From: Paracoccaceae bacterium Fryx2
GTDB taxonomy: Bacteria; Pseudomonadota; Alphaproteobacteria; Rhodobacterales; Rhodobacteraceae
Direction of reading: 5' to 3'
DNA length: 64,000 nucleotides
NCBI GenBank assembly: GCA_032334235.1
Contig: JAVSGI010000003.1
Coordinates: 1,054,001-1,118,000 of the forward strand
Positions 8,625 to 17,419 of this stretch are shown here, in pieces. The notes under the pieces were generated by a model that saw only the letters and a program-made list of their open reading frames with translations, was not told the origin of the DNA and searched no databases. Both the position numbers and the translations under genes were made by a program. How positions within the stretch are numbered: the first letter of the stretch is position 1; each line of letters begins with the position of its first letter.

Positions 8625-8971
8625 CCGCTTCCCCCCGCAAGGTGCCCTGCCCGCAGCCGGTCGCCGCCGCGATCCTGCAACGATGCGCTGCCGCCTGCGG
8701 TTTCCGGACGACTGCGGTTCTGGCGGGCTCCTCCTCACCGTCGGCCATGCCCCCGTCGACGACGAAATCCTTCGGCAGGTCGGCTTGCTGAACATCGCAA
8801 CGTCGGCCGGGGGCTGTGGCCCTGTGTGCCCTGCTCGCGCAGCCCGTTGCCACGCGGCCCCCATCGTTCTTTTCGCTGCAATCCCCGCCAGAAACGTCCG
8901 CACCCTCTGCCTGCGTGCCGAGCCGGGTCCGGTTCACGCCAGCCGGCGCCGCTGCCTTGCCGAAAACCCTC
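8625..8971. other. Gene-free interval between allA and bhcD
   Basis: These 347 bases separate two convergent genes. No reading frame with a plausible start and family match was found on either strand and no strong hairpin was seen. Confidence 0.5.
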
Positions 8972-9934
8972 CTATAGCGCGACTTCGGTTGCCAGCCCCC
9001 GCTCGACCGCGCGGCGCACCGCCTCGGCGGCTACGGCCAGATCCTGCAACCCGACCCCGGTTCCGTCAAAAAGCGTGATCTCGTCCGCCGACCGCCGCCC
9101 CGGATGCGCGCCGTTCACCACCGCCCCCAGCGGCGTGATGGCCCCGGCATCCAGCAGGCCCGCCGCCACGGCATGCTGCGCCTCTCCGATGGAAACCGCC
9201 TGCGCCACCTCGTCGGTGAAAACCGAAGCCCGCGCCAGCAGGGCAGGCTCCACCTCCTGCTTGCCCTTGGTGTCGGTGCCCATGCAGGCCAGATGCGTTC
9301 CGGGGCGGACATGAGCATCGCGCAGACTGGCTGCGGGGCTGGAGGTGATGGTGATGATCACATCGGCCCTCGCCCCCAGCTCCTCCAGCGAAACCGCCTC
9401 GAACGGCAGGCCCACATCGGCCGCCGCCTCGGCCAGTCGTGGCAGCATCTCGGGGTGCAGGTTCCAGCCCAGCACCCGATCGAAGTCGCGCACCTTCGCC
9501 GCCGCGCGCAACTGGAAAGCGGCCTGATGCCCGGCGCCGACCATGCCCAGCACCCGCGCATCCCGGCGTGCCAGATGCGTGATCGACACCGCCGAGGCGG
9601 CCGCCGTGCGCAGCGCGGTCAAGAGGTTGCCCCCGACCATCGCCGTCGCCTGCCCGGTCTCGGGCTCGAACAGGAACACCGTGGACTGGTGGTTGGTCAG
9701 CCCCCGCGCCATGTTTCCGGGAAAATAGCCGCCCGATTTCAGCCCCAGCACGCCCCCGGCCCGGTCGATCCCGGACTTGAAGCCGTAAAGCCGCCCCTCG
9801 CCCAGCGCCTCGCGCACCACGGGGAAGTTCTCGGCCTGTCCGGCGGCCATCGCGGAAAACACCGCCTCGACCACGCGATAGGCATCATCCGGCGTGATCA
9901 GGCCGTCGATCAGCGTTTCGGGCACGATCAGCAT
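8972..9934 (-). CDS. bhcD: Iminosuccinate reductase BhcD
   Basis: A 320-residue protein of the ornithine cyclodeaminase / mu-crystallin family. It has the YGFKSG lysine motif near residue 50, a Rossmann motif GMVGAGHQA near residue 130, and TNHQSTV and FDGTGVGLQD conserved blocks. In the beta-hydroxyaspartate cycle of Paracoccus denitrificans, BhcD reduces iminosuccinate to aspartate with NADH. The function here is assigned from its place as the last gene of a complete bhcABCD set. It is separated from bhcC by 63 bases holding a hairpin. Confidence 0.9.
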   Translation of the reverse strand: MLIVPETLIDGLITPDDAYRVVEAVFSAMAAGQAENFPVVREALGEGRLYGFKSGIDRAGGVLGLKSGGYFPGNMARGLTNHQSTVFLFEPETGQATAMVGGNLLTALRTAAASAVSITHLARRDARVLGMVGAGHQAAFQLRAAAKVRDFDRVLGWNLHPEMLPRLAEAAADVGLPFEAVSLEELGARADVIITITSSPAASLRDAHVRPGTHLACMGTDTKGKQEVEPALLARASVFTDEVAQAVSIGEAQHAVAAGLLDAGAITPLGAVVNGAHPGRRSADEITLFDGTGVGLQDLAVAAEAVRRAVERGLATEVAL

Positions 9935-9956
9935 GTGTGGCGATCCTGTCTGCTTG

Positions 9957-9975
9957 ATTTTTCGTAGAAAAATCG
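9957..9975 (-). terminator. AT-rich hairpin between bhcC and bhcD
   Basis: GATTTTTC, a GTA loop and GAAAAATC form a perfect 8-bp stem in the 63-base gap. It could act as a transcript-stability or attenuation element that lowers bhcD relative to bhcABC. There is no long U tract, so full termination is doubtful. Confidence 0.5.
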
Positions 9976-9997
9976 GGCGCGCTGGCTCCCGGGGGTC

Positions 9998-11161
9998 TCA
10001 ATACGCCTTGCCGCGCGCCGAGACCGGCCAGACCACCTCGACCTTGCCGCCCCGCACCCCGACATACCAGTCATGCACGTTGCAGGTCGGGTCGCAGTGG
10101 CCGGGCACCAGCCGCAGCTTGTCATTGACCTTCAGCACCCCCTGCGGATCGTCGATCACGCCATGCTCGTCCGAGCACTTGACGTATTTCACGTCGTCGC
10201 GCCCGAAGATCACCGGCAGGCCGCTGTCGACCGACTGCGCCTTCAACCCGGCATCGCAGATCGCCTTGTCGGCCTTGGCATGGCTCATCACGCTGGTCAG
10301 GATGAACAGCGCGTTTTCCCATTCGCCCCGGTCGATCCGCTGGCCGTCCCTGTCGAGAATCCGGCCGTAATCGGCATCCATGAAGGCATAGCTGCCGCAT
10401 TGCAGCTCGTTGTAGACCCCCGAGGCGCTTTCAAAGTAATAGCTGCCCGTCCCGCCACCGCCGACGATGTCGCAGGTGATGCCTTCGCCCGCCAGCGCAT
10501 CGACGGCATCCTTCACCATCGCCACCGCCGCCGCGATCTTCGCCTTGCGGTCCTCGTAGCTGTCAAGATGCTGCATCGCCCCCTGATAGGCCTGGATGCC
10601 AGCAAACTTCAGCCCCGGTGCGGCGTCAATCGCCCTGGCCAGCGCCACCACGGCGGGCGTGGTCACCACCCCGCAACGCCCGGCGCCGCAGTCGATCTCC
10701 ACCAGGCACTCGATCTCGGTGCCATGCCGCTGGGCTGCCGCCGACAGGTCGGCGACGTTGGCCAGATCGTCGACGCAGCACAGCGTGCGCGCCCCGAGCT
10801 TCGGCAGCCGCGCCAGCCGGTCGATCTTGGCGGGGTCGCGCACCTGGTTGCTGACCAGCACGTCCCTGATGCCGCCGCGCGCGAAGACCTCGGCCTCCGA
10901 CACCTTCTGGCAGCACACCCCGACCGAGCCGCCCAGCCGTTCCTGCAACAGCGCCACGTCCACCGACTTGTGCATCTTGCCATGCACCCGGTGGCGCATC
11001 CCCGCCTTCCGCGCGAAATCGCCCATCTTGACGATGTTGCGCTCCAGCGCGTCGAGGTCGAGCACGAGGCAGGGCGTCTGGATGTCGGCCTCGTCCATCC
11101 CCGGCAGCGCCGGAATGTCGTAGCCGACCTCAAGCCCGTCAAGTTTCACGGTCGCATTCAT
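9998..11161 (-). CDS. bhcC: beta-Hydroxyaspartate aldolase BhcC
   Basis: A 387-residue PLP enzyme of the D-threonine aldolase / alanine racemase fold type. The start at 11161 is preceded by GAGGAGG. Residues 50-65 (RHRVHGKMHKSVDVA) hold the PLP lysine region; GGGGTGSY near residue 235 binds phosphate; the C-terminal PGHCDPTCNVHDW has the histidine and cysteine that hold the metal in D-threonine aldolases. BhcC condenses glycine and glyoxylate to (2R,3S)-beta-hydroxyaspartate, the carbon-bond-forming step of the cycle. Confidence 0.92.
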   Translation of the reverse strand: MNATVKLDGLEVGYDIPALPGMDEADIQTPCLVLDLDALERNIVKMGDFARKAGMRHRVHGKMHKSVDVALLQERLGGSVGVCCQKVSEAEVFARGGIRDVLVSNQVRDPAKIDRLARLPKLGARTLCCVDDLANVADLSAAAQRHGTEIECLVEIDCGAGRCGVVTTPAVVALARAIDAAPGLKFAGIQAYQGAMQHLDSYEDRKAKIAAAVAMVKDAVDALAGEGITCDIVGGGGTGSYYFESASGVYNELQCGSYAFMDADYGRILDRDGQRIDRGEWENALFILTSVMSHAKADKAICDAGLKAQSVDSGLPVIFGRDDVKYVKCSDEHGVIDDPQGVLKVNDKLRLVPGHCDPTCNVHDWYVGVRGGKVEVVWPVSARGKAY

Positions 11162-11171
11162 CTCAGCCTCC

Positions 11172-12125
11172 TCAGCCCTGCATCCAGGGCAGCTTGTCCA
11201 GATCGACATTGCCGCCGGTCAGGATCACCCCGACGCGGCGGCCCCGGAAAACCTCGGGCGCGTTCAGGATGGTGGCCAGCGGCACGGCGCAGCTGGCTTC
11301 GATCACGATCTTCATCCGCTCCCACGTCAGGCGCATGGCGGCGATGATCTCGGCCTCCGAAGCGGTCAGGATGTCGGTGACATGGGCCTGCACGAAATGC
11401 CAGGTCAGATCCTTCAGCGGCACCTTCAGCCCGTCGGCCACCGTGTCGGGCGCGTCGTCCGCGATGATGTGCCCGGCACGGAAACTGCGCGCGGCATCGT
11501 CGGCCTGCGCCGGTTCGGCGGCATAGATCCGAACCTTGGGCGCGATCGCAGACAGCGTGAGGCAGGTGCCCGAAATCATGCCGCCCCCCCCGATCGGGGC
11601 GATCACCGCATCCAGCCCCTCGACCTGCTCCATCAGTTCGCGCGAACAGGTCGCCTGCCCCGCGATCACCCGCGGGTCGTTGTAGGGATGCACGAAATCC
11701 GCGCCCGAGGCCGCCACCATTTCGGCAAACACCGCCTCGCGCGAACTGGTCGAGGGCTCGCATTCCACGATCACCCCGCCATATCCGCGCACGGCATCTT
11801 TCTTGGCCTGCGGTGCGGTGCGCGGCATCACCACCTGGCAGGGAATGCCGCGCCGCCCGGCGGCATAGCTCAGCGACAGCGCATGGTTGCCGCTGGAATG
11901 CGTGGCCACCCCGCGCGCCAGCTTGTCGTCGGACAGCCCGAACACCGCGTTCGACGCGCCCCGCACCTTGAACGCCCCGGCCTTCTGGAAGTTCTCGCAC
12001 TTGAAGAACAGTTCCGCCCCGGTCAGCGCGTTCAGATAGCTGGAGGTCAGCACCGGCGTGCGGTGAACATATGGGCGGATCCGCCCGTGCGCCGCCAGCA
12101 CATCATCAAAAGTCGGTATCTGCAT
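11172..12125 (-). CDS. bhcB: beta-Hydroxyaspartate dehydratase BhcB
   Basis: A 317-residue fold-type II PLP enzyme of the serine/threonine dehydratase family. The PLP lysine is in GAFKVRGA near residue 53, followed by THSSGNHA and the GGGGMISG phosphate-binding loop near residue 175. The start at 12125 has AGGAAGG upstream. BhcB removes water from beta-hydroxyaspartate to give iminosuccinate, the substrate of BhcD. Only 10 bases separate its stop from bhcC. Confidence 0.92.
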   Translation of the reverse strand: MQIPTFDDVLAAHGRIRPYVHRTPVLTSSYLNALTGAELFFKCENFQKAGAFKVRGASNAVFGLSDDKLARGVATHSSGNHALSLSYAAGRRGIPCQVVMPRTAPQAKKDAVRGYGGVIVECEPSTSSREAVFAEMVAASGADFVHPYNDPRVIAGQATCSRELMEQVEGLDAVIAPIGGGGMISGTCLTLSAIAPKVRIYAAEPAQADDAARSFRAGHIIADDAPDTVADGLKVPLKDLTWHFVQAHVTDILTASEAEIIAAMRLTWERMKIVIEASCAVPLATILNAPEVFRGRRVGVILTGGNVDLDKLPWMQG

Positions 12126-12225
12126 CGTCTCGTCCTTCCTGCGCCCGGAACACGCACCGCGCCCCCGGTTTCTTCTTGGCACAAATACCCATCCTTCGCC
12201 CGCCCCGCGCACCGTCGCTGGCAGG

Positions 12226-13413
12226 TCAGGCCGCTTTTGCCACCCCGGCCGCCCCCGCCCGGTAACAGTCCTGCGCCGCGGCCACCCCCGACCCCAGCCG
12301 CACCGGCCAGCCCAGATCGGCCATGCACATCTCGGCGGTGGCAAGGCCGGACAGCATCATCACATCGGTCAGCATCCCCAGATGCCCGATGCGGAACACC
12401 TTGCCCGCCACCTCCCCCAGCCCGACCCCGAAAGCCACGCCGTAGCTCTCGGCGGCCACCCGCACCAGGTCGGTGCCGTTGCAGCCCTCGGGCACCACGA
12501 CCGCCGTGACCGTGTCGGAATACAGGTCCGGCGAAACCGCGCAGGGTTTCATCCCCCATACGGCCACCGCACGCCTTACGCCTTCGGCAATGCGGCTGTG
12601 GCGGGCATAGACGGCGTCCAGCCCTTCCTCCTCCAGCATCTCGATGGCGGTCGCAAGCCCCGCGATCAGCCCCACGGCCGGGGTGTAGGGGTAGCCGCCC
12701 GCCGCATGGGCGCGCTGCATGTCGGCAAAGTCGAAGAACGTGCGCGGCAACGCAGCCCCGGCCATCGCCGCCAGCGCCCTGGGGCTGGCCCCGACGATGG
12801 CAAGCCCCGCGGGCAGCATGAAGCCCTTCTGGCTGCCCGCCACCGCCAGATCCACCCTCCAGCCATCCGTCTCGAACGGCATCGACCCGATCGACGACAC
12901 GCCATCGACCATCAGCATCGCCGGATGCGAGGTGGCGTCCATGGCACGCCGGATCGCAGCGATGTCGGACCGAACGCCGGTCGCGGTTTCATTGTGGGTC
13001 GCAAGAACGGCCTTGATCCGGTGGGAGCGGTCAGCGGCCAGCGCGGCCTCGATGGCCGCGATGGGCGCTCCCTCGCCCCAGGGCGCCTCGATCACCTGCA
13101 CGTTAAGCCCGTGGCGGCGGCACAGGTCGATCCAGCGATGGCTGAACATCCCGAACTCTGCCGCCAGCACGGTGTCGCCCGGCGACAGGGTGTTGGTGAT
13201 CGCGGCCTCCCACCCCCCCGTGCCGGTCGAGGGGAACAGGAACACCTCGCCCTCCGTCATGCCGAGAACCCGCTTCACCCCCGCCACCGCCGGGCGGAAC
13301 AGCTTGCCGAAGGCGGGCGAGCGGTGGTCCATCGTCGGCACGTCGCACGCCTTGCGGATGCGTTCGGGGATGTTGGTCGGGCCGGGAATGAACACGGGGT
13401 TCTGCGAGGACAT
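12226..13413 (-). CDS. bhcA: Aspartate:glyoxylate aminotransferase BhcA
   Basis: A 395-residue class V aminotransferase. The start at 13413 (MSSQNPVFIPGPTNIPERI) is chosen over the ATG at 13434 because it matches the family N-terminus and has GGAAAGG upstream. FPSTGTGGWEAAI near residue 65 and MLMVDGVSSIGSMPF with the PLP lysine in SQKGFMLPAGLA around residue 195 are diagnostic. Such proteins are often labelled serine-glyoxylate aminotransferase; in a bhc operon the enzyme uses aspartate to turn glyoxylate into glycine, returning oxaloacetate. It is the first gene of the operon. Confidence 0.92.
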   Translation of the reverse strand: MSSQNPVFIPGPTNIPERIRKACDVPTMDHRSPAFGKLFRPAVAGVKRVLGMTEGEVFLFPSTGTGGWEAAITNTLSPGDTVLAAEFGMFSHRWIDLCRRHGLNVQVIEAPWGEGAPIAAIEAALAADRSHRIKAVLATHNETATGVRSDIAAIRRAMDATSHPAMLMVDGVSSIGSMPFETDGWRVDLAVAGSQKGFMLPAGLAIVGASPRALAAMAGAALPRTFFDFADMQRAHAAGGYPYTPAVGLIAGLATAIEMLEEEGLDAVYARHSRIAEGVRRAVAVWGMKPCAVSPDLYSDTVTAVVVPEGCNGTDLVRVAAESYGVAFGVGLGEVAGKVFRIGHLGMLTDVMMLSGLATAEMCMADLGWPVRLGSGVAAAQDCYRAGAAGVAKAA

Positions 13414-13607
13414 GGGCAACACCTTTCCGGACATTGCGGGGATTTTCTCACGTTAGCCCCCGGCACCCCGGCGCACAATTTTTTCGTCCGGCGCGGCGCG
13501 TCGCCCGCCGACCCGGGTTTTCCCTTGCAATTGCAGGGCTGCCGCGTTTTTCATCAGGTGAATTGGTTTTTCACATCCGAGAATAAATCCCGCGAAAGGC
13601 CCCTGCC
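13414..13607. promoter_or_regulatory. Divergent bhcA-bhcR promoter region with candidate operators
   Basis: The 194 bases between the two starts are less GC-rich than the genes. They hold a perfect palindrome TGCAATTGCA (13526-13535), an inverted repeat TTCATCAGGTGAA (13550-13562), and two copies of TTTTTCA (13547-13553 and about 13566-13573). BhcR is known to control the bhc genes of P. denitrificans in response to glyoxylate, so these are candidate BhcR sites; which one binds is not shown by the sequence. Confidence 0.55.
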
Positions 13608-14441
13608 ATGGCAACACGCTTGCCCGATGCCCCCGCCTCGCGCCCGCGCGGCCGCCCGAAATCGTTTCACGACAAGACCGAACAGAACACCGTGCAATCG
13701 CTCGACCGGGCGATGGGGCTGTTGCAGCTTCTGGCGGGGTCGTCGGGACTGACGCTGTCGGATCTGGCCGAACGCTCGGCCCAGGCCCCGGCCACGGTCT
13801 ATCGCGCGCTGGTCACGCTTCAGGCGCATGGCATCGTGGAAATCGAGGAGCCGGGGCAGCTCTGGCATGTCGGCGGCGGCGCGTTCCGCATCGGCTCGGC
13901 CTTCCTGCGCCGCACCAAGGTGGTCGAGCGCGCCCGCCAGCCGATGGACGCGCTGATGCGCGACACCGGCGAGACCGCCAACCTGGGGGTGGAAAGCGGC
14001 GACCAGGTGCTGTTCCTCAGCCAGGTCGAAACCCACGAGGCGATCCGCGCCTTCTTCCCGCCCGGCACCAAGGGGCCGATGCATGTCTCGGGGATCGGCA
14101 AGGCGCTGCTGGCGTGGCTGCCCGAAGACCGGGTGCGCCAGATCATCGCGCGGCAGGGGCTTGCAAGGTTCACCTCGCTGTCGATCACGTCCGAAACGGC
14201 GCTGCTGCGCGATCTGGCCCGCACGCGCGAGCGCGGCCATGCCATCGACGATCAGGAACGCGCCGAGGGAATGCGCTGCGTCGCCGCCCCGATCTTCAAC
14301 GCCCATGCCGAACCGGTGGCAGGGCTGTCGGTGTCCGGCCCGGCCTTCCGGGTCGGGTTGTCGGATGCGGGGCGGATCGGCGCACTGGTGCGCGCCGCCG
14401 CCGACCGGGTGACCGAAGCCACGGGTGGCGTGCGGCCCTGA
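13608..14441 (+). CDS. bhcR: IclR-family regulator of the beta-hydroxyaspartate cycle, BhcR
   Basis: A 277-residue regulator divergent from bhcA. The N-terminal winged helix-turn-helix covers about residues 25-85 (MGLLQLLAGSSGLTLSDLAERS...ATVYRALVTLQ). The C-terminal IclR effector domain includes MHVSGIGKALLAWLPED and AAPIFNAHAEPVAGLSVSGP. Position and family match BhcR, the glyoxylate-responsive regulator of the cycle in P. denitrificans. Confidence 0.9.
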   Translation: MATRLPDAPASRPRGRPKSFHDKTEQNTVQSLDRAMGLLQLLAGSSGLTLSDLAERSAQAPATVYRALVTLQAHGIVEIEEPGQLWHVGGGAFRIGSAFLRRTKVVERARQPMDALMRDTGETANLGVESGDQVLFLSQVETHEAIRAFFPPGTKGPMHVSGIGKALLAWLPEDRVRQIIARQGLARFTSLSITSETALLRDLARTRERGHAIDDQERAEGMRCVAAPIFNAHAEPVAGLSVSGPAFRVGLSDAGRIGALVRAAADRVTEATGGVRP

Positions 14442-14460
14442 CCCGGGCCGCCTGCGCACA

Positions 14461-15162
14461 CTACAGCGCGGCCGCTCGGGCGTGGAGATGCTCCACCAGT
14501 CCCGGCTCCAGTTGCAGCCGCGCGGCCAGCATCGCAAGATAGCCGCGCTCGGCCGGGGCTTCCGGATCCACCACCAGCAGCGAGGCGGCATAGACCTCGG
14601 CCGCCTCCTCGGGCGTGCGGGCCAGCGCCGCGACGCGCCCGACATCCAGCGGCGCATCAAGCTCGGCGCTGATCAGGGCATGTGCCTCGGCGCCCAGTCC
14701 AAGCTGGTCAAGCTGAATGCCGATGCGGCTGCGTTCCATCTTGGTCACATGGCCATCGGCCTTTGCCGCCGCCACCATCGCCTGCACCAGCCTTTGCGAC
14801 AGGTCGTTGGCGGCAAAGGGGTCGCTGGGCAGGAAGGCCGTGCCTTCGGGGGCGGGCAGCGCCAGGGGGCCGGTTTCAGGGGCCCCGGCGGACTTGCCCG
14901 CCTGCCAGTCCTGCCAGGCCTTGTAGGCCAGCCCGCCGACCAGCGCGGCCCCCCCGACCTTCAGCGCCGATCCGGCCAGCTTCCGGGTGCCGCTACCGCC
15001 CACAAGGATGCCCAGCAGCCCGCCGGCAATCGCGCCCTTGGTCAGGCCGGACTGGCCGTCCCATGCGCCTTTCGCCTTCGTCGCCATGCCGCCCAACCCG
15101 GCGCCACTTCCCTGGCCAAGCCCGCCCAGCAGCCCGTCCAGCAAGGATTTCGCGTCTTTCAT
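14461..15162 (-). CDS. DUF533 / TerB-like inner membrane protein
   Basis: A protein of 233 residues. The start at 15162 has GGAG at a good distance. Residues 15-80 are glycine- and alanine-rich with a hydrophobic segment (AIAGGLLGILVGG) followed by ALVGGLAYKAW; the C-terminal 120 residues have the TerB-like DUF533 pattern (AMVAAAKADGHVTKMERSRI). Homologues such as YebE sit in the inner membrane; the biochemical role is unknown. It converges with bhcR. Confidence 0.75.
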   Translation of the reverse strand: MKDAKSLLDGLLGGLGQGSGAGLGGMATKAKGAWDGQSGLTKGAIAGGLLGILVGGSGTRKLAGSALKVGGAALVGGLAYKAWQDWQAGKSAGAPETGPLALPAPEGTAFLPSDPFAANDLSQRLVQAMVAAAKADGHVTKMERSRIGIQLDQLGLGAEAHALISAELDAPLDVGRVAALARTPEEAAEVYAASLLVVDPEAPAERGYLAMLAARLQLEPGLVEHLHARAAAL

Positions 15163-15386
15163 GTCGTGCTCCGTCTTCTCCACCAGCGCCGGATATGGGC
15201 GTGCGTTGCCCCGCGATCAATGGCAGACCTGCCTGACGCCGGGCTGAACCGGCTGGCGGGTCGGGCGCATATTTTCCGACAAAAAGAATCGGTCTTTACA
15301 AGCCGAAGCGAATCCGTCACCTTTCACGGGTCCAAGCCAACCTTCGAGGGCAGCCCGGACGCGCAACCCTCGGAGGATTCCACACC

Positions 15387-15533
15387 ATGACCCCGCTGTT
15401 TCCCGGCCACTCCGTCCACCCGCACCACATCCCCGATGCCGACCTTGCCGCCCTGCTGCGTCAGGCGTTTGCCGGGCTGCTGCCGCGCGGCGGCCTGGCG
15501 CTGCTGCTTGACCGGCTGGAGGGGCGGGCATGA
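15387..15533 (+). CDS. Small protein translationally coupled to hemP
   Basis: A 48-residue frame with an ATG after CGGAGGA, ending in an ATGA overlap with hemP. It has a His/Pro-rich start (PGHSVHPHHIPDAD) and a leucine-rich helix. No family is recognised. The strong ribosome site and exact coupling to hemP support translation, either as a short protein or as a leader that controls hemP. Confidence 0.5.
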   Translation: MTPLFPGHSVHPHHIPDADLAALLRQAFAGLLPRGGLALLLDRLEGRA

Positions 15534-15682
15534 CGGCCCCGGCCGGGCCGCAGGCCGATGCGGTGCCGATGCATGACGCGCTGCGATTGACCGGCGGCGG
15601 GGTGCTGGCCGGCATCGTGCTTCACGGGCAGACCTACAGCCTGCGCATCACCCGGGCGGGCAAGCTGATCCTGACGAAGTGA
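15530..15682 (+). CDS. hemP: Hemin uptake protein HemP
   Basis: A 50-residue protein whose second half (GIVLHGQTYSLRITRAGKLILTK) matches the HemP/HmuP family, which always ends close to RxTRxGKLILTK. HemP proteins are small factors linked to haem-uptake gene expression under iron limitation. No haem transporter genes are nearby in this window. Its start overlaps the preceding small gene by 4 bases. Confidence 0.85.
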   Translation: MTAPAGPQADAVPMHDALRLTGGGVLAGIVLHGQTYSLRITRAGKLILTK

Positions 15683-15973
15683 CCGCCGCAGCGCACCGGG
15701 CCAGGCGACGCGGCGCCGGGCTTGGCCGTCAGGTCGGTTGCCGGGGCGCTGCCGGGCGGGCCCCGGATGTCGTGGATGGCTGGCACCTGCACGGAGTGAC
15801 CCGAGGCTGGCCGGGATGGCCACGCCCGCAGGCCGCCTGAAGGTATGAACGCGCAACAGGCGACCCGTGCCGCCCGCGACGCGGCAACCGCCGAAACCGG
15901 CACGGCACTCGGCCCGGCACCCGGGGTGGCGCCGGGGCTCAACGCCGCCGATGGCGACCGCACCGCCCCCCTT

Positions 15974-16228
15974 TCAGTCGAGCCGGAACAGCTTGTCGCG
16001 CGCCGCAGCCCCGTGCAGCAGGGTCAGCCGCGTCTTGGCCACGCCCATGGCCTTTGCCAGCAGTTCGGCCACGGCGCGGGTGGCCTTGCCGTCCTCGGGC
16101 ACGCAGGTGACATAGACCCGGATCACCCCGCCCTCCTCCACCACCGCATTGCGCGAGGCGCGCGGCGTCACGCGCACCGCGATGCGGGCGCCGGTCACGG
16201 CCAGATGCGACAGGGGAGCAGCAGACAT
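15974..16228 (-). CDS. DUF167 family protein
   Basis: An 84-residue protein of the YggU/DUF167 family, recognised by RIAVRVTPRASRNAVVEEGGVIRVYV and DGKATRAVAELLAKAMGVAKTRLTLLHGAAARDK. The start at 16228 (MSAAPLSHLAV) has AGAGGAAA upstream; an upstream ATG at 16246 is possible. The family is small, widespread and of unknown function. Confidence 0.88.
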   Translation of the reverse strand: MSAAPLSHLAVTGARIAVRVTPRASRNAVVEEGGVIRVYVTCVPEDGKATRAVAELLAKAMGVAKTRLTLLHGAAARDKLFRLD

Positions 16229-16290
16229 GCGGGTTTCCTCTGGCACCGGGTGTAGCGCGCCCCTAGTCTGGGCGCAAACGGAGGACTGTC

Positions 16291-17397
16291 ATGACCACGG
16301 GCTTTTTCTGGGATGAACGCTGTTTCTGGCATGGCGGCGGCAACTATGCGGGCCTGATGCCGGTGGGCGGTCTGGTGCAGCCGCTGCCCGGCGGGTTGCC
16401 GGAAAACCCGGAAACCAAGCGGCGGCTGAAGAACCTTCTGGAAGTGACCGGCCTGATGCGCGACCTCGCGCCCCGTCAGGCCGACGCTGCCACTTGGGAA
16501 GACCTGTTGCGCGTCCACCCCGAAAGCTACCTGACCGCCTTCAAGGCGCTGTCGGATGCCGGGGGCGGCGAGCTTGGCCTGCGCGCGCCGTTCGGGCCGG
16601 GCGGGTTCGAGATCGCGGCGCTGTCGGCAGGGCTTGCCAAGGCGGCGCTGCTCGACGTGCTGACCGGGCGGATGCGCAATGCCTATGCGCTGTCGCGGCC
16701 GCCGGGCCACCATTGCCTGCCCGATTTTCCCAACGGCTTCTGCCTCCTGGCCAATATCGCCATCGCGGTCGAGGCGGCGCTGGCGGCGGGCCTCTGCCGC
16801 CGGGTGGCGGTGGTGGACTGGGACGTGCACCACGGCAACGGCACCGAGGCGGTCTTCTACGCCCGCCCCGAGGTGCTGACCATCAGCCTGCATCAGGAAA
16901 ACAACTATCCGATGGACACCGGCGCCCTGGACGCGCGCGGCGCGGGCGCCGGCATCGGTGCCAACATCAACATCCCGCTGCCGCCCGGCACCGGCCATGC
17001 GGGCTATCTGGAGGCGATGGCGCGGCTGGTCCGCCCGGCGCTGGCGCGCTTTCGCCCCGACGTGATCGTGGTCGCCAGCGGCTATGACGCCGCCGCCATC
17101 GACCCGTTGTCGCGCACCATGGCCACCGCCGAAACCTTCCGCCGGATGACCGCCAGCATGATGGAGGCGGCGGCGGACCTGTGCGCCGGGCGACTGGTGC
17201 TGGTGCACGAGGGCGGCTATTCCGAAACCTATGTGCCGTTCTGCGGCCATGCCGTGCTGGAGGAGCTGTCGGGCAGCAAGACCACCGCGCCAGACCCGCT
17301 GGCCCGCACGCTGCACCTGCGCCAGCCGGGGCCGCGCTTCGATGCCTTCCTGTCCGGGCTGATCAACGAGATGGAGGTGCTGCTTGCCCCTGCGTGA
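16291..17397 (+). CDS. Histone deacetylase-family amidohydrolase
   Basis: A 368-residue zinc-dependent deacetylase of the arginase/deacetylase fold. RPPGHH is at about residue 136, the zinc-binding DVHHGNG at about 178, and the later zinc aspartate lies in ASGYDAA near residue 268. VHEGGYSE follows near residue 308. Bacterial members act on acetylated polyamines or similar amides; the substrate cannot be told from sequence. The start follows GGAGGA. Confidence 0.9.
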   Translation: MTTGFFWDERCFWHGGGNYAGLMPVGGLVQPLPGGLPENPETKRRLKNLLEVTGLMRDLAPRQADAATWEDLLRVHPESYLTAFKALSDAGGGELGLRAPFGPGGFEIAALSAGLAKAALLDVLTGRMRNAYALSRPPGHHCLPDFPNGFCLLANIAIAVEAALAAGLCRRVAVVDWDVHHGNGTEAVFYARPEVLTISLHQENNYPMDTGALDARGAGAGIGANINIPLPPGTGHAGYLEAMARLVRPALARFRPDVIVVASGYDAAAIDPLSRTMATAETFRRMTASMMEAAADLCAGRLVLVHEGGYSETYVPFCGHAVLEELSGSKTTAPDPLARTLHLRQPGPRFDAFLSGLINEMEVLLAPA

Positions 17398-17419
17398 CCG
17401 CCGGTCCGGCCGGGCACCC

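Noticed and set aside
14425-15390. Long plus-strand frame opposite the DUF533 gene
   Set aside because: It is the antisense shadow of a clear family protein and has no family pattern.
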